The notes: generated by a model not told the origin, from the letters alone. 64,000 nt of DNA from Bradyrhizobium sp. 21 (GCF_023073335.1 NZ_JADPJG010000035.1:177902-241901), one strand, 5' to 3'. Shown: positions 27,154-35,683, counted from the stretch's first letter. A program made the numbers and translations.

Positions 27154-27432
27154 CTACTTGGCAATCGTGTGCTTCAGGCTGAGATCTTCGGGGCTGTAGA
27201 ACAGCTCGTAGAGCTTGCCTTCCTTGACGCCATAGACCTCATAGCACGAGCCTTCGATCTTGGAACGCCGCACCTCGTAGCCGAGCGCCTTGGCCTTGGC
27301 TTCGGCGTCGCTCGCCGGCTTCCACGACGCCTTGTCGAGCTTGGTGCAATCCTTGAAACCGTCGGCCATGGCCGCCGAGCTCATCCCAATCCCGATCGTC
27401 AGTGCGATGGCAACAACACGAATGACCTTCAC
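27154..27432 (-). CDS. Small periplasmic PepSY-domain protein
   Basis: A 92-residue protein with a signal peptide (cleavage after SSAAMA) and a PepSY-type domain: WKPASDAEAKAKALGYEVRRSKIEGSCYEVYGVKEGKLYELFYSPEDL. Two Cys (CTKLD, GSCYE) could form a disulfide. It is the first gene of an operon with cytochrome b561. PepSY proteins often pair with membrane cytochromes or ferric reductases; a role as partner of the b561 protein is inferred. Confidence 0.82.
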   Translation of the reverse strand: MKVIRVVAIALTIGIGMSSAAMADGFKDCTKLDKASWKPASDAEAKAKALGYEVRRSKIEGSCYEVYGVKEGKLYELFYSPEDLSLKHTIAK

Positions 27433-27529
27433 GAACGTCTCCTCCTCTGTCGTGTGCGCGCGTGGCGCGAAGCGGGACCGAAGGAAGCGAAGCCGATGAT
27501 GAAGTCAATCCGGTTCGGAGGCAGGAGGC

Positions 27530-27546
27530 CTTAGAGTTATTCTAAC
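27530..27546. promoter_or_regulatory. Candidate Irr iron-control element (ICE)
   Basis: TTAGAGTTATTCTAA (27531-27545) resembles the rhizobial ICE motif TTTAGAA-N3-TTCTAAA, with 14 of 17 matches, 98 bp upstream of the PepSY start. Irr binds such sites to regulate iron and haem genes. The match is imperfect. Confidence 0.45.
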
Positions 27547-27632
27547 GATCCGAAAAAGATCAGTGCTCTCCGTGTGCCGCATGCATTTGACGAGCCAGTG
27601 CGGCCTTACGCCTCACGGTTTGAGATGGCGTG

Positions 27633-27983
27633 CTAATAGCCGGCGACCGCCATGGCGACGACGGCACTGAGCGCCATCCAGCCAAAGTGCCGCCCGCGCG
27701 TGGCCCATGCGTTGGCGAGAGCGGAGAAGCCGAACACACAGCCCATGGTGGCGACGATCCAGTGGCGCGCCGGCTCCGATTCCATCCAGGGCGCCGCGAG
27801 CAGGAGCACCCCACCGCCGATCCAGGCGACAGTCGAGGCCTGCCAGACAAGCCGGATCAGGGTGCGGAGCCGTTCCGGCTCGATACGGGCGCGGGCAAAG
27901 ACCTTTGCTTCGCCGAGAATGCCATGGATGAGGGCGACGACGATGGTCACGACGCCGGCGCACTGGAGCAAGAGATCACGCAT
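27633..27983 (-). CDS. Small four-helix membrane protein, unknown function
   Basis: A 116-residue protein with four hydrophobic segments (LLLQCAGVVTIVVALIHGIL, ASTVAWIGGGVLLLAA, HWIVATMGCVFGFSALANA, MALSAVVAMAVAGY). I do not recognise a named family with confidence. ATG 27983 follows AAGGAG at eight bases. It diverges from a TetR regulator across two palindromic operators, so it is probably that regulator's target. Confidence 0.8.
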   Translation of the reverse strand: MRDLLLQCAGVVTIVVALIHGILGEAKVFARARIEPERLRTLIRLVWQASTVAWIGGGVLLLAAPWMESEPARHWIVATMGCVFGFSALANAWATRGRHFGWMALSAVVAMAVAGY

Positions 27984-28007
27984 CGTCAAAGCTCCTTACG
28001 GCCTCGT

Positions 28008-28025
28008 CCATACAGCCGTGTATGG
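28008..28025. promoter_or_regulatory. Operator palindrome upstream of the membrane-protein gene
   Basis: CCATACAGCCGTGTATGG has perfect 7-bp arms around 4 bp, located 25 bp upstream of the membrane-protein start. It shares the ATACA/TGTAT core with the palindrome at 28055. Confidence 0.75.
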
Positions 28026-28054
28026 TGAGATAGGCGCTGGCCTGCGGACTGTCA

Positions 28055-28068
28055 ATACACTAGTGTAT
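28055..28068. promoter_or_regulatory. Operator palindrome overlapping the TetR 5' end
   Basis: ATACACTAGTGTAT is a perfect 14-bp palindrome. It covers the first possible ATG (28067) of the TetR gene, which argues for the later start at 28091. Confidence 0.75.
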
Positions 28069-28090
28069 GGTGCGATTTCCGGGAACCACC

Positions 28091-28621
28091 ATGACCGAAC
28101 AGCTCTCCGCCGACGACTGGATCCAGGAGGGACTGAAGGCGCTCGCCAAAAGCGGCTTCACCGCGCTGAAGGCCGATCCGCTGGCGAAAGCCATGGGCGT
28201 TTCGCGCGGCAGCTTCTATTGGCATTTCGCCGATCTCGGCGCGTTCCACGCTGCCCTCTTGAAGCGCTGGCGCGAGATCGCGGCCGAGCAGATCATCGCC
28301 GATGTCGAAGCCGCCAGCGACGAGCCGCTGAAAGCGCTGCTGCGCAGGACCTTTGGTGCACGGCTCGACCTCGAGCGCGCGGTGCGGAACTGGGCGGCCT
28401 TCGATGCCGCGGCACAAACGGCGGTGCGTGCAATCGACCGGCGCAGGCTCGACTATATCGAAGGGCTGCTGGAGAAGCGCGGTCTCGATACAGCGGCGGC
28501 GCGAGCCCGCGCGCAAATCCTGTACTGGACATTTCTCGGCTTCGCCCTGTCGAGCCCGCCGGTGCCGGCCGCGCGGCTCCAGGACCTGCTCGACGAGATC
28601 CTGCGGATGGTATCGGCCTAG
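28091..28621 (+). CDS. TetR family transcriptional regulator
   Basis: A 176-residue repressor with an N-terminal helix-turn-helix: FTALKADPLAKAMGVSRGSFYWHFADLGAFHAALL. ATG 28091 is preferred; ATG 28067 lies inside a perfect operator palindrome. It diverges from a four-helix membrane protein and is followed at 62 bp by Trm112. Autoregulation and control of the membrane protein are inferred from the two operators sharing a core sequence. Confidence 0.9.
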   Translation: MTEQLSADDWIQEGLKALAKSGFTALKADPLAKAMGVSRGSFYWHFADLGAFHAALLKRWREIAAEQIIADVEAASDEPLKALLRRTFGARLDLERAVRNWAAFDAAAQTAVRAIDRRRLDYIEGLLEKRGLDTAAARARAQILYWTFLGFALSSPPVPAARLQDLLDEILRMVSA

Positions 28622-28683
28622 TGGAGCACGATGGGCGGCCGCAACTTTCTGTGCTAGAGGCAAGCCAATTGCCGGAGACTCCC

Positions 28684-28881
28684 ATGAACGCGCCCACCGA
28701 ACGCCCCGAACCCAGCGTCGATCCCAAATTGCTGGAGATTCTGGTTTGCCCGCTGACCAAGGGTCCGCTTGAGTTCGATTCTGCAAAGCAGGAGCTGATC
28801 TCGCGCAGCGCCAGGCTCGCTTATCCCATTCGCGACGGCATTCCGATCATGCTGCCGGAAGAGGCGCGCAAGATCGATTGA
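28684..28881 (+). CDS. Trm112 family protein
   Basis: A 65-residue protein: LLEILVCPLTKGPLEFDSAKQELISRSARLAYPIRDGIPIMLPEEAR is the Trm112/YcaR signature. Only one Cys of the zinc-binding set is visible, as in many bacterial forms. Eukaryotic Trm112 activates methyltransferases; the bacterial role is less clear. ATG 28684 lies a few bases after a GGAG (gccGGAGactccc). Confidence 0.92.
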   Translation: MNAPTERPEPSVDPKLLEILVCPLTKGPLEFDSAKQELISRSARLAYPIRDGIPIMLPEEARKID

Positions 28882-28930
28882 GGTTGAGGTTGTGCGCGCA
28901 GAATGGCGCGATGACCGCTCCACACACTCA

Positions 28931-29056
28931 CTGTCATCCCGGCGAAAGCCGGGATCCATAACCACAGAGAGAAGTTGCGGCGCGAGCTGGTAACTCCGAG
29001 TCTTCGCAAAACGATTGCTGCGGCGTATGGGTCCCGGCCTTCGCCGGGACGACGGC
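28931..29056. repeat. Paired palindromic repeat (family A)
   Basis: It has inverted hairpin arms (ATCCCGGCGAAAGCCGGGAT and GTCCCGGCCTTCGCCGGGAC) about 80 bp apart, with the same layout and partly similar centre as 11271-11404. It lies between convergent Trm112 and ubiH-like genes. Confidence 0.85.
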
Positions 29057-29077
29057 GGATAGGGGGGCCGCGCGGCG

Positions 29078-30295
29078 CTACAACGCCTCGCCCTTCAACA
29101 GCCGCGGTATCTCGCCCGTCAAACCAGCGGCCTGGCGAATGAAAAGATTCTTCAGCGGCGGGGCGCGGTCGACCAGGCCGAGGCCGATGTCGCGGACGGT
29201 GCGCAGCAGCGTCGATTGGTTGGAGAACAGGAAGTTCAGCGAGTTGGTGGCAACGCCCATCGCCATGGTGTCGAAGCGGCGCCAGCGCTGGTAGCGTTCG
29301 AGCACGTCGGCGCCGCCGAGATCCATGCCGAGCCGCGCCGCATCGACCACGACCTCGGCCAGCGCGGCGACGTCTTTCAGCCCCATGTTGAGGCCCTGGC
29401 CCGCAATGGGGTGAATGACGTGGGCGGAATCGCCGACCAGCGCGAGACGCTCGGCGATGAACGAGCGCGCCACGAAATAGGACAGCGGGAACGCGCGCGG
29501 CTTGTCGAGTGCCTTCACCTCGCCGAGATGCAGGCCGAAGCGCTGCTCGAGCTCGCCGTGAAATTCCTCGTCGCTCAACGCAATGATGCGCGCGGCCTCG
29601 CTACGGCGCTCGGTCCACACCAGCGACGAGCGCTTGCCTGAAAGCGGCAGGATCGCGAACGGACCCGCGGGCAGAAAATGCTCTTCCGCGCGGCCCTCGT
29701 GATCGCGCTCATGGCCGACGGTGACCACGATGCCGGATTGATCGTATTCCCAGCCATGGGTGGCGATGCCGGCGCGCTCGCGCAGCTTCGACTTCGCACC
29801 GTCGGCGGCGACCAGCAGGCTCGCCGCGATCACGCTGCCGTCGCCGAGCGTTACGTCGATGCCTTCGGGGCGCGCGTCGTAAGTCGTCACCGTGGTCGCG
29901 CGGAGATCGATGCCCTCGGCCTCGGCGCGCACCACCAGCGCATCGATCAGGCGGCGGTTCTCGACCATATGCGCGAAAGGCTCGCCGGGCGCGACGTCGC
30001 CGGCAAAGTTGAGGAACGCCGGGCGAGTGGCGTCCTCCAGCTTGGAATCGGTGACGACCATGTCGAGGATCGGCTGCGCGTCGCCCCTGACGTCGTCCCA
30101 GGCGCCGATCGCCTCGAACAGGCGGCGGCAGGCGGCCACGATCGCGGTGGCGCGCGGGTCCCGGCTTGGCCGTGTCGCTAGCGCGGGATCGGCGACGATG
30201 ACGGGGATCTCGGGGCCAAGCCCCTGGCGCAGCGCCAAGGCCAGCGCCAGGCCTGCAAATGCGCCGCCACCGATGACAATGCTACCCTGCGACAT
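29078..30295 (-). CDS. UbiH/UbiF/COQ6-family FAD monooxygenase
   Basis: A 405-residue flavin hydroxylase. FAD-binding GGGAFAGLALALALRQG is near the N-terminus, a DG motif lies in LLVAADGAKSKLRERAG, and the ribityl-binding motif is LALVGDSAHVIHPIAGQGLNMGLKD. These enzymes hydroxylate the ubiquinone ring; which carbon cannot be told from sequence. The start is ATG 30293-30295 (MSQGSIVIGGG). It diverges from tesB across about 120-140 bp. Confidence 0.92.
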   Translation of the reverse strand: MSQGSIVIGGGAFAGLALALALRQGLGPEIPVIVADPALATRPSRDPRATAIVAACRRLFEAIGAWDDVRGDAQPILDMVVTDSKLEDATRPAFLNFAGDVAPGEPFAHMVENRRLIDALVVRAEAEGIDLRATTVTTYDARPEGIDVTLGDGSVIAASLLVAADGAKSKLRERAGIATHGWEYDQSGIVVTVGHERDHEGRAEEHFLPAGPFAILPLSGKRSSLVWTERRSEAARIIALSDEEFHGELEQRFGLHLGEVKALDKPRAFPLSYFVARSFIAERLALVGDSAHVIHPIAGQGLNMGLKDVAALAEVVVDAARLGMDLGGADVLERYQRWRRFDTMAMGVATNSLNFLFSNQSTLLRTVRDIGLGLVDRAPPLKNLFIRQAAGLTGEIPRLLKGEAL

Positions 30296-30434
30296 ACCCA
30301 ATTCCCGGCTCAATCCTGGTCTTGCTAGCAGACTTGAGGTGGGCGAAACAGTGCGGTGAAACAAGGGCGAAGAGCCCCATTGTGTCATTCCGGAGCAGCG
30401 AACCCCCGGGGCGGCAATGCGAAAGCTGAATTCC

Positions 30435-31298
30435 ATGTCCAAGAGCCTGATCGACCTGATCTCGATCCTCGACCTCGAACAGCTCGAGGTGAATCTGTTC
30501 CGCGGCAACAGTCCGAAGACCAGCTGGCAGCGGGTGTTCGGCGGCCAGGTGATCGGTCAGGCGATGGTTGCAGCTTGCCGCACCGTCGAGGGCCGGCTGC
30601 CGCATTCGCTGCATTGCTATTTCATCCTGCCGGGCGATCCGCAGATCCCGATCATCTACCAGGTCGAGCGCCTGCGCGACGGCAAGAGCTACTCGACGCG
30701 ACGCGTCACTGCGATCCAGCATGGCAACGCGATCTTCTCGATCATGGTGTCGTTCCACGCGGAGGAAGAGAGCGCGTTCGATCACCAAGACAAGATGCCC
30801 GACGTGCCGCCCCCGGAAAAGCTCACGGCGGAGGAAGTGGCGAAGCAGCCGATGTTCAAGGAGATGCCGGAGTTCATCCGCCGCTACTATGAATCCGACC
30901 GTCCGATCGAGCTGCGCCCGGTCGAGCTCGGCCGTTATTTCGGCCAGCAGATCGAGGACGGCCGCATCCATGTCTGGATCAAGACCGCCGCGACGCTGCC
31001 GGACGATCCGGCGCTGCACATGTGCGCGCTGGCTTATGCGTCGGACTTCTCGCTGCTGGATGCGATCATGGCGCGCTATGGCCGCACGCTGTTCGACAAG
31101 CGCATGATGCCCGCGAGCCTCGACCACGCGATGTGGTTTCACCGCCCGTTCCGCGCCGACGAATGGCTGCTCTACGCGCAGGATTCGCCGAACGCGAGAG
31201 GCGGCCGCGGGTTAACCCGCGGCTCGATCTTCAAGCCTGATGGCACGCTGGTGGCTTCGGTCGCGCAGGAAGGCTCGGTGCGCGAACGGAAAGCCTAA
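30435..31298 (+). CDS. tesB: Acyl-CoA thioesterase II
   Basis: A 287-residue double-hotdog thioesterase that hydrolyses acyl-CoA to free acid and CoA. Diagnostic blocks are QRVFGGQVIGQAMVAACRTV, HSLHCYFILPGD, ASDFSLLDAIM (catalytic Asp region) and SLDHAMWFHRPFRADEWLLYAQDSPNARGGRGL. ATG 30435 (MSKSLIDL) matches the family opening; ATG 30417 adds six residues. Confidence 0.95.
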   Translation: MSKSLIDLISILDLEQLEVNLFRGNSPKTSWQRVFGGQVIGQAMVAACRTVEGRLPHSLHCYFILPGDPQIPIIYQVERLRDGKSYSTRRVTAIQHGNAIFSIMVSFHAEEESAFDHQDKMPDVPPPEKLTAEEVAKQPMFKEMPEFIRRYYESDRPIELRPVELGRYFGQQIEDGRIHVWIKTAATLPDDPALHMCALAYASDFSLLDAIMARYGRTLFDKRMMPASLDHAMWFHRPFRADEWLLYAQDSPNARGGRGLTRGSIFKPDGTLVASVAQEGSVRERKA

Positions 31299-31338
31299 GA
31301 GGCATAAGCACGATCGATCGCGCTTATGCCTCTCGAGG

Positions 31339-32229
31339 TCATGCCCGGAGCGATCCGCGCGGAGCCAAGACAGTCTCCGACGCGAACCAGTTCATGATCC
31401 AGCGATACACCCACGGGATCGGGATGAGGAAGCCGCACAGGAATGCGGCCACGATGCCCCGCCAGAGAATCCCGAGACCGCTGCCGTTGAAGACGATCTC
31501 GCGCCGCGTGCCTTCGATGCTGCGGCAGAACCAGCGCATCTGAGCTGCGGCGACCCAGGCCCAGCCGATGATGGTGATGATGGAGATCGCAAACAGCAGG
31601 CTCCAGCCGACATAGGCCCAGACCGTGCCGGTGAAGCTCAGGCCGAGCGGCTGCCCGTTGGAGGCGAGGTTGGCCACCATCCATTTGATCAGGAGCCAGT
31701 AGAGAACGATCTGGGCGATGAATATCAAATTGCTCAGCAACGGGACGCCGAGGAAGCCGATCACGATCGCCAGAACAATGAAGCCGAAATACCAGGGCAC
31801 CAGCGCCATCGCATTGCCGGTGAAGCTGAGATTGGGCCGCCCGGGGACCTTGACGCAGGACACGATCCATTTCGTGTACCAGACGAACACCCACGGCACC
31901 GGGATGATGAAGCACATGCCGATCAGCATCACGATGCTGCGCCAAGTGAATTCGAGGATGCCGAAATCAACCGCCAGCGATCCTCCGCCCCCGCCGCCGG
32001 CATAAGCGCTGGAGCCCATCATCGGGGGCCCGCCGGTCGGCATCATCGGCGGCCCACCGGCCCCACCGACCAGGCCGGGGATTTCGGCGGCCTTCTGCCA
32101 GCCGGCCATACCCTCCGACCACACCAGCGTATCCGGGCGCACAATCCCTTGCGCGACCAGGTCGCGGAATTGCCCTTCCGGATAGGGCCCCTGCTGCTTG
32201 CCCTCGGATGCGTAGAACCAACTCGCCAT
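31339..32229 (-). CDS. GYF_2 (DUF4339) domain membrane protein
   Basis: A 296-residue protein with an N-terminal DUF4339/GYF_2 domain (WFYASEGKQQGPYPEGQFRDL to GWQKAAEIPGL, about 4-52), a Gly/Pro/Met-rich linker, and about six membrane segments resembling DUF898/YjgN, with a repeated FTGN/FTGT/FNGSG motif before each helical pair. The GYF_2 domain suggests a cytoplasmic protein-interaction module attached to an integral membrane part. The function is unknown. It diverges from glnK1. Confidence 0.83.
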   Translation of the reverse strand: MASWFYASEGKQQGPYPEGQFRDLVAQGIVRPDTLVWSEGMAGWQKAAEIPGLVGGAGGPPMMPTGGPPMMGSSAYAGGGGGGSLAVDFGILEFTWRSIVMLIGMCFIIPVPWVFVWYTKWIVSCVKVPGRPNLSFTGNAMALVPWYFGFIVLAIVIGFLGVPLLSNLIFIAQIVLYWLLIKWMVANLASNGQPLGLSFTGTVWAYVGWSLLFAISIITIIGWAWVAAAQMRWFCRSIEGTRREIVFNGSGLGILWRGIVAAFLCGFLIPIPWVYRWIMNWFASETVLAPRGSLRA

Positions 32230-32481
32230 GAAGCGTCCCCCTCAAACATACTTATGTACCGGCCGGCACGCTTAGGTTCACCGCTGGGGTTCACCGCATC
32301 CATGCCAAAAACGCATTCTGGAGGATGAACGGCTGCCCTGTACAGAGGCGGCCGTTCACATGGCTCAACGTTTTTCCGCTTCAATCTGCAAGTTTTTTAT
32401 GCCATTTGCCCGGAAAGATGCCAGATTGGCGCAGCGCCGGGGACATACGGCGCGGTGCATCCCCGGGGAATAGGCCTGACC

Positions 32482-32820
32482 ATGAAACTCGTCGTCGCGA
32501 TCATCAAACCCTTCAAGCTCGATGAAGTCCGCCAGGCACTGACGGCGATCGGCGTCCACGGCATGACCGTGACCGAGGTGAAGGGCTATGGCCGCCAGAA
32601 GGGCCACACCGAGATCTATCGTGGCGCCGAATATGTCGTGAACTTCCTGCCGAAGCTGCGCATCGAGATCGCGGTGGCCTCCGATATCGCCGAGAAGGCC
32701 GTCGCCGTCATCACCGCGACGGCGCGCACCGGCCAGATCGGCGACGGCAAGATCTTCGTCACGCCGATCGATCACGCGACCCGCATTCGCACCGGCGAGA
32801 CCGACAGCGACGCGCTCTAA
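32482..32820 (+). CDS. glnK: PII nitrogen regulatory protein, copy 1
   Basis: A 112-residue PII protein sensing 2-oxoglutarate, ATP/ADP and, through uridylylation, nitrogen status. The T-loop GRQKGHTEIYRGAEY carries the uridylylated Tyr51, and the C-terminal TGQIGDGKIFVTPIDHATRIRTGE is the second PROSITE-type motif. It lies 133 bp upstream of amtB1, the usual pairing in which GlnK plugs the ammonium channel. No clear sigma-54 promoter is seen upstream, unlike copy 2. Confidence 0.96.
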   Translation: MKLVVAIIKPFKLDEVRQALTAIGVHGMTVTEVKGYGRQKGHTEIYRGAEYVVNFLPKLRIEIAVASDIAEKAVAVITATARTGQIGDGKIFVTPIDHATRIRTGETDSDAL

Positions 32821-32953
32821 CTCTTTTGTTTTGACGCGTTTTCTTGACGCGAACCGGTATCCGCTTCGCTCGAAAACGCTCTGATTCTTCTTCGATCGCA
32901 CCGGGCAACGGCGCCACAGCGTGCGACGCAATCACTATGCTGGGGGAAACGAC

Positions 32954-34255
32954 ATGGCGGGATTGCTGCGCCGCGCGGCTGCTATGGCCGCGCCGATCGG
33001 ACTTGCGTCCATCATCGCATCGCCGGTGCACGCCGCGAATTCCGAGATCAACACCGCCGACACCGCCTGGATGATCGTCGCCACCGCGCTGGTGCTGATG
33101 ATGACGATCCCGGGGCTCGCGCTGTTCTATTCCGGCATGGTGCGCAAGAAGAACGTGCTCGCCACCATGGCGCAAAGCCTCGCCGCGGTGACGATCATCT
33201 CCATTCTCTGGGTCGCGTTCGGCTATTCGCTGTGCTTCGTCGGCGACGGCCCGTGGATGGGCTCGCTCGACCGCTGGTTTCTCGTCGGCATGACCATGGA
33301 CAGCGTCAACCCGGCGGCGAAGACGATCCCGGAAGCGCTGTTCATGCTGTACCAGATGACGTTTGCGATCATCACGGTGGCGCTGGTCGCGGGCTCGGTC
33401 GCCGACCGGATGCGGTTCTCGGCCTATCTGCTGTTCTCCGTCGCCTGGTTCATCTTCGTCTACATTCCGCTGGCGCATTGGGTGTGGGGCGGCGGCTTCC
33501 TCGCCGGCATGGGCGTGCTGGATTTCGCCGGCGGCCTCGTGGTGCATCTGTCGGCCGGCACCGCTGGCCTCGTCGCAGCGAAGGTGATGGGACGCCGTCA
33601 CGGCTACGGCACCGAAAATCTTTCGCCATTCGATCTGTCGCTTGCGGTGATGGGCACCGGCCTGTTGTGGGTCGGCTGGTTCGGCTTCAACGGCGGCTCG
33701 GCAGGCGCGGCCAATTCGCGCGCGGTGCTGGCGATCATCGCCACCCATCTCGCAGCCTGCTCCGGCGCACTGACCTGGGGCGCGATCGAATGGTCGACAC
33801 GGCGCAAGCCTTCCGTGCTCGGCATGATCTCCGGCGCGGTCGCCGGCCTCGGCACCATCACGCCGGCCTCGGGTTTCGTGGCGCCCTGGCATGGCATCGT
33901 CATCGGCGTGATCGCAGGCCTCGTTTGCTACTGGGCCTGCACTTGGCTGAAGCACCGCTTCGACTATGACGATTCGCTCGACGTGTTCGGCGTCCACGGC
34001 ATCGGCGGGCTGACCGGCACGCTGCTGGCCGGCGTGTTCGCGACGAGCGCGATCGGCGGCACCGCCGGCCTGCTCGAGGGCCATCCGCAGCAGCTCCTGA
34101 TCCAGCTCTATGGAGTCGCCGTCACCTTCGTCTGGTCGGCGGGCGTGAGTTTTGTTCTTCTCAAGCTGGTCGGCCTGTTCGTGCCTTTGCGTGTGTCGCG
34201 CGAGCACGAGCTCGAGGGGCTCGATATCTCGCAGCACGGCGAAGCTTTGCAGTAA
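32954..34255 (+). CDS. amtB: Ammonium transporter, copy 1
   Basis: A 433-residue Amt/MEP channel with a signal-like first segment (cleavage near SPVHA) and about 11 membrane helices. The pore twin histidines are in FAGGLVVHLSAGTAG and DVFGVHGIGGLTG, with signatures FYSGMVRKKNVL and GFNGGSAGAAN. ATG 32954 follows GGGGGAAAC. The tail REHELEGLDISQHGEALQ is duplicated as a broken fragment near 35.7 kb. Confidence 0.96.
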   Translation: MAGLLRRAAAMAAPIGLASIIASPVHAANSEINTADTAWMIVATALVLMMTIPGLALFYSGMVRKKNVLATMAQSLAAVTIISILWVAFGYSLCFVGDGPWMGSLDRWFLVGMTMDSVNPAAKTIPEALFMLYQMTFAIITVALVAGSVADRMRFSAYLLFSVAWFIFVYIPLAHWVWGGGFLAGMGVLDFAGGLVVHLSAGTAGLVAAKVMGRRHGYGTENLSPFDLSLAVMGTGLLWVGWFGFNGGSAGAANSRAVLAIIATHLAACSGALTWGAIEWSTRRKPSVLGMISGAVAGLGTITPASGFVAPWHGIVIGVIAGLVCYWACTWLKHRFDYDDSLDVFGVHGIGGLTGTLLAGVFATSAIGGTAGLLEGHPQQLLIQLYGVAVTFVWSAGVSFVLLKLVGLFVPLRVSREHELEGLDISQHGEALQ

Positions 34256-34279
34256 GCGCTTGGCAGTAAGGGCTTGCGC

Positions 34280-34305
34280 GACACATAAGCGTATGCTTAT
34301 GTGTC
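34280..34305. promoter_or_regulatory. ArsR operator
   Basis: GACACATAAGC and GCTTATGTGTC form perfect 11-bp arms around GTAT, ending three bases before the arsR start codon. This is a classic ArsR-type ATAAGC half-site pair, implying autorepression. Confidence 0.78.
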
Positions 34306-34308
34306 GAC

Positions 34309-34623
34309 ATGATCGAAGCCGATATCTTCAAGGCGCTGGCCGATCCGACCCGCCGCAAGGTCTTTGACAAGCTCGCTGGCGGCAGCCTGAATGCCAGCGC
34401 TTTGCGCGACGGATTGGAGATCAGCCAACCGGCGATGTCGCAGCATCTCGCGGTGTTGCGTTCGGCAGGCCTGGTGCGCGAACAGCGGCAGGGCCGCTTT
34501 GTGAATTACGAGGTCGACCCGGACGGTATCGCCACCATCGGGACATGGCTTGCGCGCTACCGCGCCTATTGGCCGAAGCGCATGGAAGCACTCGCCGATC
34601 TCTTGAAGGATATGGATCAATGA
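34309..34623 (+). CDS. ArsR family transcriptional regulator
   Basis: A 104-residue winged-helix repressor: FKALADPTRRKVFDKLA, then LEISQPAMSQHLAVLRSAGLVREQRQGRFVNYEV. The metal-binding ELCVCDL motif is absent (SALRDGLEISQP), so it probably does not sense metal. Its stop overlaps the start of the SRPBCC gene (ATGA). ArsR-SRPBCC pairs of this kind are common. The start codon sits right beside the operator. Confidence 0.93.
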   Translation: MIEADIFKALADPTRRKVFDKLAGGSLNASALRDGLEISQPAMSQHLAVLRSAGLVREQRQGRFVNYEVDPDGIATIGTWLARYRAYWPKRMEALADLLKDMDQ

Positions 34624-34988
34624 GCGACGCAGCGAAGCCTGATCCTGCCGACGCAGCCTCGGTGCTCGAAGAAACTCTGGTGCTCGAATATGAATTCGAT
34701 GCGCCGCCAGGGAAGGTCTGGCGCGCCGTAACCATTCCCGCTTTGCGCGAGCGCTGGCTGCCGGATTGCGACCTTGCGGGCGCCGAGCCTGAATCATCGA
34801 TCCCAGGCGAAGAGGTGCGCTACCGGCTCCGCGAGTCCGAGCCGCCGTTTCGCGAAACCCAGGTCACCTTCCGGCTCGAACCAAACGACGCCGGCGGCAC
34901 CCGCTTTCGCATCATCCAGACCTGTGACGATCGAGCCAAGCTGCCGCGGGCGGCCAACACCAATTGCTGCCTGATGCGCGCGGCCTGA
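34620..34988 (+). CDS. SRPBCC (AHSA1-like) domain protein
   Basis: A 122-residue START-like fold protein: LVLEYEFDAPPGKVWRAVTIPALRERWLPD is the AHSA1 opening, followed by FRETQVTFRLEPNDAGGTRFRIIQTCDD. It probably binds a hydrophobic small molecule. It is translationally coupled to arsR (ATGA overlap), so both are under the same operator. The ligand is unknown. Confidence 0.88.
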   Translation: MSDAAKPDPADAASVLEETLVLEYEFDAPPGKVWRAVTIPALRERWLPDCDLAGAEPESSIPGEEVRYRLRESEPPFRETQVTFRLEPNDAGGTRFRIIQTCDDRAKLPRAANTNCCLMRAA

Positions 34989-35045
34989 CGGCCATACGAC
35001 TTCATCACCCCTAGACTTCATCACCTTTAGGAATGGAGGTCGCCG

Positions 35046-35648
35046 ATGCGCGACATGCTTCAACTCGTCCCCATGGTCGTCGAGCAATCCGCCCGCGGCG
35101 AACGATCCTTCGACATCTACTCGCGGCTGTTGCGCGAGCGCATCATCTTCCTCAACGGCGAGGTCAATGATGCGATGTCAGGATTGGTCTGCGCGCAGTT
35201 GCTGTTCCTGGAGGCGGACAATCCAAACAAGCCGATCAATCTCTACATCAATTCCTACGGCGGCGTGGTCACCAGCGGCCTTGCGATGTACGACACCATG
35301 CAGTTCATCAAGGCGCCGGTCCATACACTGTGCATGGGCACCGCGCGCTCCATGGGCTCGTTCCTGCTGATGGCCGGCGAGCCCGGTCACCGCGCCGCCT
35401 TGCCCAATGCGAGCCTCCACGTGCATCAGCCGCTCGGCGGCTTTCAAGGCCAGGCCTCCGACATCCTGATCCATGCCAACGAAATGCAGGAAACCAAGCG
35501 GCGTCTCATCCGGCTCTATGCCCAACATTGCGGGCGCTCCGAGACGGAGGTGGAACGGACCCTGGACCGCGACCACTTCATGACCGCGCAGCAAGGCGTC
35601 GAATGGGGACTGATCGATAGGGTGTTTGCGGAGCGCGGCGCCGCCTGA
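35046..35648 (+). CDS. clpP: ATP-dependent Clp protease proteolytic subunit, paralogue
   Basis: A 200-residue ClpP. The catalytic triad is readable: Ser102 in MGTARSMGSFLL, His127 in HVHQPLGG and Asp176 in LDRDHFM. The serine motif is GTARSMG rather than the usual GQAASMG. There is no clpX or clpA next to it, so this is probably a second ClpP copy alongside a clpP-clpX pair elsewhere. GGAGG lies nine bases before the ATG. Confidence 0.93.
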   Translation: MRDMLQLVPMVVEQSARGERSFDIYSRLLRERIIFLNGEVNDAMSGLVCAQLLFLEADNPNKPINLYINSYGGVVTSGLAMYDTMQFIKAPVHTLCMGTARSMGSFLLMAGEPGHRAALPNASLHVHQPLGGFQGQASDILIHANEMQETKRRLIRLYAQHCGRSETEVERTLDRDHFMTAQQGVEWGLIDRVFAERGAA

Positions 35649-35683
35649 TGGTCCGACAGAGGCGCTCAGCCGGATACCGTCCG

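Noticed and set aside
27652..28683. Long plus-strand frame leading into Trm112
   Set aside because: It overlaps the membrane protein and TetR genes in other frames; only its last 65 codons (Trm112) are real.
32230..32481. Sigma-54 promoter before glnK1
   Set aside because: GGCACG words are present but none has a correctly spaced TTGC block.
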